This document shows positions 58,398 through 64,000 of a DNA stretch of 64,000 bases, piece by piece. Position 1 is the first letter of the stretch; each line of letters opens with the position of its first letter. The notes under the pieces are model-generated. The model ran no database searches, had not been told where the DNA came from, and was given only the letters and a program-made list of their open reading frames with translations. The DNA comes from Kitagawia praeruptora (Eukaryota > Streptophyta > Magnoliopsida > Apiales > Apiaceae): assembly GCA_037693485.1 (NCBI GenBank), contig CM075348.1, positions 10,398,501-10,462,500 on the forward strand, in the 5' to 3' direction. Position numbers and translations under genes: made by a program.

Positions 58398-59477
58398 AGA
58401 TGTTTAAGAACGTTTTTCTTGATGTTAAAAAGAAATTTTAGACAGCCATAGGGGTGCTTCGGAAAGAGAAGATCACAATAGATCCTGAGGATCCTGCTGC
58501 TGTGTCTCAATATGCAAAAGTCATGAAGACTGTAAGAGAAAAGTAAGACTTTATTTCTTTAGTTAGCTTAACATCTCTTATTTTGCTTCATTTCTTTAGT
58601 TAGCTTAACATCTCTTTTTTCCTTAGTATTTATACTGAAATATTATTAACGAAGTTACCTTCTTTTTTTTTTTTTTGCTAAATAACGAAGTTACATTTTT
58701 GAGAATGATAACATAAAAATGCACAAGTATGTGCGTGCATGTACCCATCTCTTTTACACTATCTAAACTGAAGATCCCTGGTTTGGTACTCAGATTTAAG
58801 GTTTATATCCTGAAAATTTATTTTCTTCTAATGTCACTTTTACATTACTTTCCTGTTTTGAAATAGAGTTCCTAGGTCTCGACAATTATTTCTTCGATAA
58901 TTCATCTCATGTTTTCAGTCCCATACAAGCTGTCATTCTTTTAAAAATTTTAAACTAAAGATAATAATTATCTGTATCTAAAATTACTTTAATACTATAT
59001 TATGTTTAAAAGTATCACAATATATTAGATTGCATTATTTTAAATAGTATGTCTTAGATTGCATTATTTTAAATAGTATGTCTCTATTATAACTAACTCG
59101 TGCTTTGGTGCTTCGCTGATTAGATATTGTTGATTGATTAGTAACTATGGTTTTTGTTCAAGCAACCTCTGTAGTACATTCCCCACTTCTAATGTTCAGT
59201 TTTAATTTTTATTAATAGTTATTTACTTATTTATGCTCGGCGTAGGGCACATGACTCATTGCTAATGGTCTAACACCTCAAGTTTAATTATGTATGGTGA
59301 TGCTCTTCGTAGCATTATCTATTTACCTGAGCTACTTTCATCTGTCATTATGTTCTCTATCTGCAGAGCACAGTTGTTTTCTGAGTCTGAGAGAATTAAG
59401 TACACCATTGAGACACGAACAAGACATATTGAAGATGTTCGTAGCCATATGTTGGCGTTGAAGGAGATAAGAATCAA

Positions 59478-60891
59478 GTACGTGATTACATTAATTCTTA
59501 ACGTTCATAGTCTTGTGAAGTTTTCACTGTAGTATATGGCATTATTTTTATTTTTTTTCTTTCGAAGTATATTGAAACTGACTTCCATATTTGTTTCTGC
59601 ATTTTTAATCTCGTAATTATCTGTATAAAATCTTTTCAGTGTCTACATGCAAATCACATTTAAAATGTCACCTTCATTCACATGAATCTTGTTGCTATGA
59701 AGATGTTAGATGTTATTCATTAATATTCATCAATATTTAGGGTGATTTCTGGTAAAGATTTATATTTTAAATTTTTACAGTAACTAGTATATAAAAGTTG
59801 CATGGTATGTGTGCATAGTGCGACATGGATATAGAATTTGCTTGTATGTTGTTTCTCATTATTGGTTACAAGCACCAAGTAATTTGACGATGAATTATGT
59901 GAGAAGTTTTTAACTATTATATTCTAATGTTAGCTAATGTTTCGTATCCCTCATAGTAGAAACATTTTTATTTAATCGATCAGCTTGTAATACAAGTACA
60001 TGATTACAAATCTGATGTATTGATATTCAAAGTAGCTATGTAATGGTTTCATATGTTAGTGATCCGAAAAGGCAGGAGTTTAAGAGAAAAGTACAATAGA
60101 CTTTTTTAATTATGTCTTTATCAGTGAATCAACTAATGACAAGACTCCTGAGAAGCACAGGTAATCGTAGACTCGTAATCTAATAATTGTTTTAAGTACC
60201 TGAGAATCGTGCTACAGGTAATGCAAAATTGGTTGTGGAACTGATAGTTATTAACTGTGAAACTATAAACCATTGAGACTATATACAAGTATGATAGTCT
60301 TTATAGTGAAATTAATTATGTCACTATCTCTTTTAGGCTTTTAAACATAGTCACCTGCTGGATAAATTCTAGAACTGTCATTCTTTTCATGCTACATAAT
60401 TACTGTTATAAGTTGGTGAGCGTCTAGCATCATAGTGGTTTATATATACCAATATGATCTTATGTGATTAGGTCATATAATTGCTGTTATAAGTTGGTGA
60501 GCATCTAGCATCATAGTGGTTTATATATACCAATATGATCATCTGCGATTAGGTCATATATATTGGATGCAGGTAATCATATTCTATAACTGCCAACTAA
60601 ACCTGTAAATGTATTATTATCTATACCTAACAGTTTCATCCTCTGGAAAAGCATCTGTGGCATACAGTCATGCCAACAACCTAACAACAATGCTACCTGC
60701 TTATCTAGTAATTGCCAATGGTAATTAGATATATTCTTCTAAAGGAATTATGAAGAAGCTAAAAGAACACAAGGCTATTTTAGTCTGACTAAAAGCTTGA
60801 TCTATTCACTCTTGTGAAGCCTTTTGTTTTCTTATTCATATGCCTTGTCCAAAACAAGGCAAGCATCAGTTAGTCTTCCTCCTTTAGTTGA
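59478..60891. other. FAd intron 4, first part, nothing recognised
   Basis: AT-rich intronic sequence without open frames of note, apart from the 71-bp tandem duplication listed separately. Confidence 0.5.
60414..60556. repeat. 71-bp tandem duplication in FAd intron 4
   Basis: The unit starts TGTTATAAGTTGGTGAGC and contains TCTAGCATCATAGTGG and ATACCAATATGATC. Starts are at 60414 and 60485, with about four base differences. Confidence 0.9.
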
Positions 60892-61046
60892 TGTAAACGT
60901 GGTAAAGAGTAATCATATTATTAAGCTTAACCAAAACAATCACAAGGACCCTGACTATATAGCTTACATATCCAAGTAATAAGGAAAGTCTAAATATCAG
61001 GAAATCCCTAATATTATGGCTATAATATATATATTAACACTCCCCC

Positions 61047-61319
61047 TCAAGATGGAGCATATATGTCAACCATGCCCAGCTTGTCACAAAGATACGATAT
61101 TCTCGACGCGTTTAGAGGTTTGGTAAACACATCTGCAACTTGCTCAGCAGTCCGCACATGTCTAGTAGTAATTGTTCCATCATCAATCTTTTCACGAGTA
61201 AAATGACAGTCCCTTTCAATATGCTTTGTTCTTTCGTGGAAAACTGAATTAGCCGCGATGTACTGAGCAGCTTTATTGTCACACCAAAGGGTCATCGGTA
61301 CTAAGTTCTCAAAACCCAA
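61047..61319 (-). pseudogene. Copia RNase H C-terminal fragment
   Basis: The frame reads TLWCDNKAAQYIAANSVFHE, RTKHIERDCHFTREKI and EQVADVFTKPLNASRI, the end of Copia pol including the conserved WCDN, HERTKHIE and FTKPL motifs. It is in the orientation expected from the flanking LTRs. Upstream pol is missing. Confidence 0.9.
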
Positions 61320-61329
61320 CTCTGTTAAT

Positions 61330-61440
61330 AAATGTTATACCATTCAAGCTCTCAAGTCATTTCTAATGACTAAATTTGAGACTAAAGATTTGGGAAAATT
61401 ACAGTATTTTCTGGGTATTGAAGTGGCACAGTCAGAGAAA
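61330..61440 (+). pseudogene. Copia reverse transcriptase fragment, inverted
   Basis: The + strand reads IQALKSFLMTKFETKDLG, then KLQYFLGIEVAQSEKG, the segment of Copia RT just after the catalytic YVDD region. It points opposite to the RNase H piece and runs directly into the second LTR at 61442. Confidence 0.88.
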
Positions 61441-61583
61441 GGTAAACGTGGTAAAGAGTAATCATATTACTAAGCTTAACCAAAACAATCACAAGGACCC
61501 TGACTATATAGCTTACATATCCAAGTAATAAGGAAAGTCTAAATATCAGGAAATCCCTAATATTATGGCTATAATATATATAT

Positions 61584-62337
61584 GACTAAATTGCAATTTG
61601 TAACTCTTAGGTTCGGACCAAAGTCAGTTTGGTACCATTAGTTTACATAATTGCAGTTTGCATCCCTAAGAATGTTTGGGCGCTGCACATTGCACCCCTT
61701 TCGTGTATTTTTACCAAAAACCCAGGGATAATTTGGTAAATTTAGAATAATTAATTACATTTTGATCCCTAAAGTATGAAATGTTGCATACATGAACCCT
61801 TGAACAAATATTATCGAATTTTCATAAATATTAACAGTTGGAAGTAAATTTAAACAAGGCAGTTGATTTGTTTACTGGTTTTATACTTTGTTTGGTCTGT
61901 TATCTGTTATACAACTGTAATCCCCACTTGTTTTCTCTAGATAAGTTAACATTATTGCGTTGCATTTCTGGTGAAAGTAACTTCTCCTCGTGCTATACTT
62001 CCATCATCTCCCCCTGCAATGACCATCAATAGAACACCCGTTTCCTTGTGATAATACATACCCGCAACAAGCAATGCAATCATCATTTAGCAAGTTTTCG
62101 TGACTAATACTGTTATAAGTCTTGATAGTGCTTTCACTTGTCTTTAGCAATAGGAGTTACCTTTTGTATTATAATTTATACCACTGCTTTCCAATGCTGG
62201 TGAAGGTGTAGTTACTCGTATGCTCTGTAAAATCTTCAATTGGTTTACATCAATTTAGTGCATCGTTTAGCATGATATCTTTGTTGTATCTCTTTTATTT
62301 GCTTCTTTACTCATTGCACATGAATTGCTTTTTGAAG
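61584..62337. other. FAd intron 4, last part
   Basis: Nothing recognised. A stretch at 61590-61790 (phrases like TTTGCATCCCTAAG and TTTTGATCCCTAAAG) is reminiscent of decayed transposon DNA without a clear end. Confidence 0.35.
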
Positions 62338-63550
62338 GAGAGGTCTTACTGATGAACTTGGTGCATAAGCTATGATGATGGATGCGGTGGAGAAAGTTGA
62401 AAGGGAAATTAAAAAGCCGCTTATGAAGGTTGACAAAGAAGGAATGGCTATGCTACATGCTGAGTTTGAAAAGATCAACAAGAAGTAAGTGCACGTTGTC
62501 CTGGCCATGTTATCTGGTAGTAGAGCTCCATATACGCTGTTGACTTGTTTTGGCCCATGCACAGTCTAAAAAGGATGATTAATTGACAGCAAGTAAATAA
62601 ACAAGTATTGAAATTTCATGTATATAAATAACAACACTTTCAACTAACCACGATATTATATTCCCTTGTGAACATATTAAAAAATTATTTAAACTGATAT
62701 AAATGAAGAAGTAACTAAGTCTGGTAAAGTCGGGCACATGTTTCCGTGCAAAACATTGTTTTAATGTCACCTGGACCGAAGGATGTAGCTTTGTAACAGC
62801 TTGCTTAACTAGAAGAGGAGAACCATGCATCCAAGATTTGCTTTGCGTTTTCTGAAGAAGAAAGAAGTTTATTTTATTGTGGAATCACACCGGAGCAACT
62901 TGTGGACTCCTTGGAACTTTTTAAAAGCATGTAATAAGTTCTATGCAAATGATGTTTGTAATTAATTCAATAATACTTATTGGCTTATTGCGTATATTGA
63001 TTTTTAAATAAATGAAAGTACAATTTTATCTAAAGAGGATGTAATTATTGATCACATCATTTTAGTACTTGTCTATTTTAAAGAATCAAATTTTAAAAAA
63101 ATGTAAGACAGTCATTTTATACATGGGGCAGCGACGTTTGAAGTTTGGTGTCTGTAATACATTATTTTTATGTTGGCTCAAGCTAGAATTTTCATGTCAG
63201 TTGATGGACTTTGTTAATAACACCATCTTGCACACTGCCATTATTCTGATTGTTGCAAGTTCTAAATTTTCATGTTTCATGGCAGGCTTGGCATTAGTAA
63301 AGAAGAGCTACCCAAATATGAAGAGGAGTTAGAGCTTAAAATCGCTAAAGCACAACTACAGGAGCTGGAGAAGGATGCTCTAGAAGCTATGGAAACTCAA
63401 AAGAAAAGGTCTGTGTCTAATGTTTTAATTTTTTTATCTTTTAGAATTTTATCTTTACTTATTTTGTTTAAACTCAAATTTATCATTTATTATATTCAGG
63501 AGGAATTCAAGGATAAAGAAATGCTTGAAGTCAAGTCTCTGGACATCTGA

Positions 63551-64000
63551 AACTTCCATCACATGAGAGAATTGCAATGTCAAGAATAAAAGTATGCTTG
63601 TAGAATTCATTTTGTATTTAACTGAGACAGAAGCTTTGTCCTTATTTTTGCAATGATCTTATTCGCTTCCCAACTTTCAGAAATCTGGAACCAAAAGTTT
63701 CCTAATACCTTTTTTCTCATAAAATTCAGATTCCATGAGATTGCTGTTCTTGACCATGACCCTCTTTGTGTACAAGTGGGGTTATATTATTGTGATTCCT
63801 CTTCTATTCCTTGAACATCCATCCCCCCACTCTGGTGATGCAGTAGGACAATAATAATAAAAATAACATGCTTACTAATGTTTCGGCAATTGCTACTTGC
63901 AAGTTGCAAGTCAATGTACTTATTTTTTTCTCAAGACTGGATCTAACATGGTTATATTTTAGAGAGATCAATTGTAAGGGATTGTGGTTTTACCGGTAGA
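63551..64000 (+). other. Presumed 3' untranslated/flanking DNA of the FAd pseudogene
   Basis: AT-rich sequence after the terminal TGA, with an AATAAA-like signal at about 63584. No further gene is recognisable before the window ends. Confidence 0.4.

Larger units (their letters stand above)
60892..61583 (-). mobile_element. Miniature rearranged Copia element (~0.7 kb)
   Basis: The left LTR is 60892-61039 (TGTAAACGTGG to ATATTAACA), followed by the complement of a polypurine tract (CTCCCCCTC). A second copy in the same orientation lies at 61442-61583, with one visible base difference but lacking the outermost bases at both ends. Between them is only 402 bp: an RNase H piece on the - strand and an RT piece on the + strand, back to back. 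There is no clear target duplication. Confidence 0.8.
46808..63600 (+). pseudogene. Mitochondrial ATP synthase FAd (24 kDa, MGP1) subunit, intron-containing pseudogene
   Basis: Exons by similarity: an untranslated-type exon ending 46867 (CGACAG|GTATAA); 47915-48036, presequence with AILQSEHAAPVRPFATAPPA; 58398-58542, KITIDPEDPAAVSQYAKVMK; 59367-59477, FSESERIKYTIETRTRHIED; 62338-62484, VEREIKKPLMKVDKEGMAML; 63286-63408, LGISKEELPKYEEELELKIA; 63500-63550, FKDKEMLEVKSLDI. Order, wording and total length fit FAd of plant F1Fo-ATP synthase. All splice sites are GT-AG. Lesions: frameshift and stops in exon 2 (about 47990-48006), TAG at 58439-58441, TAA at 62366-62368, one base missing at the last junction, TGA at 63548-63550. 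No start codon is visible in the first exon. Intron 2 is 10.4 kb and holds a LINE and a palindrome; intron 4 holds a tiny Copia element. It is a duplicated copy that died, not a processed one. Confidence 0.88.

Noticed and set aside
1..64000. CRISPR arrays, bacterial operons, riboswitches
   Set aside because: Introns, plant retroelements and gene families show this to be plant nuclear DNA; none of the repeats has a CRISPR spacing.

Overview
The window is nuclear DNA of a flowering plant, almost certainly a eudicot. It is AT-rich, has spliced genes with plant-type introns, and contains WRKY, PHT5-type and GH17 sequences plus many layers of nested plant transposons. I cannot name the species from the sequence.

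Only two genes look functional. The first is a two-exon gene on the + strand (17096-18795) for a 200-residue protein with two membrane segments and no function I recognise. The second is a three-exon WRKY50/51-type transcription factor gene on the - strand (20922-24242). Its last exon, with the zinc-binding half of the WRKY domain, is only 139 bp and lies beyond a 2.5 kb intron that starts with GC instead of GT and holds three MITEs. A third gene-sized locus (about 46.8-63.6 kb, + strand) is an intron-containing pseudogene of the FAd (24 kDa, MGP1) subunit of mitochondrial ATP synthase. It is stretched to 17 kb by insertions and broken by nonsense codons and frameshifts.

Layout: 1-3.5 kb, the 3' part of a CACTA transposon carrying a GH17 glucanase gene fragment. 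3.6-5.4 kb, a broken PIF/Harbinger transposon. 5.4-10.2 kb, a decayed Tat-like Ty3/Gypsy element on the - strand, studded with a GC-rich palindrome. 10.2-17 kb, LINE debris and AT-rich sequence with a nested tandem repeat. 17-24.3 kb, the two genes. 24.7-40.2 kb, a 15.5 kb nested LTR element. 40.9-46.0 kb, a young full-length chromovirus. 46.2-46.8 kb, a pogo/Emigrant-type transposon. 46.8-63.6 kb, the FAd pseudogene; its introns hold a LINE, a 4.3 kb near-perfect palindrome and a very small rearranged Copia element.

The most striking object is the 24708-40169 element. It has 222-bp LTRs, a 5-bp target duplication, an initiator-Met primer site and a polypurine tract. It has no gag or pol. Its 4.4 kb core carries pieces of four unrelated host genes: valyl-tRNA synthetase, a PXC3-like LRR receptor kinase, a VAS1/ISS1-like aromatic aminotransferase and a PHT5-type vacuolar phosphate transporter. 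A 3.9 kb solo LTR landed in the receptor-kinase piece. A 7.1 kb Athila-like element landed in the phosphate-transporter piece. Both have exact 5-bp target duplications, so the order of events can be read.
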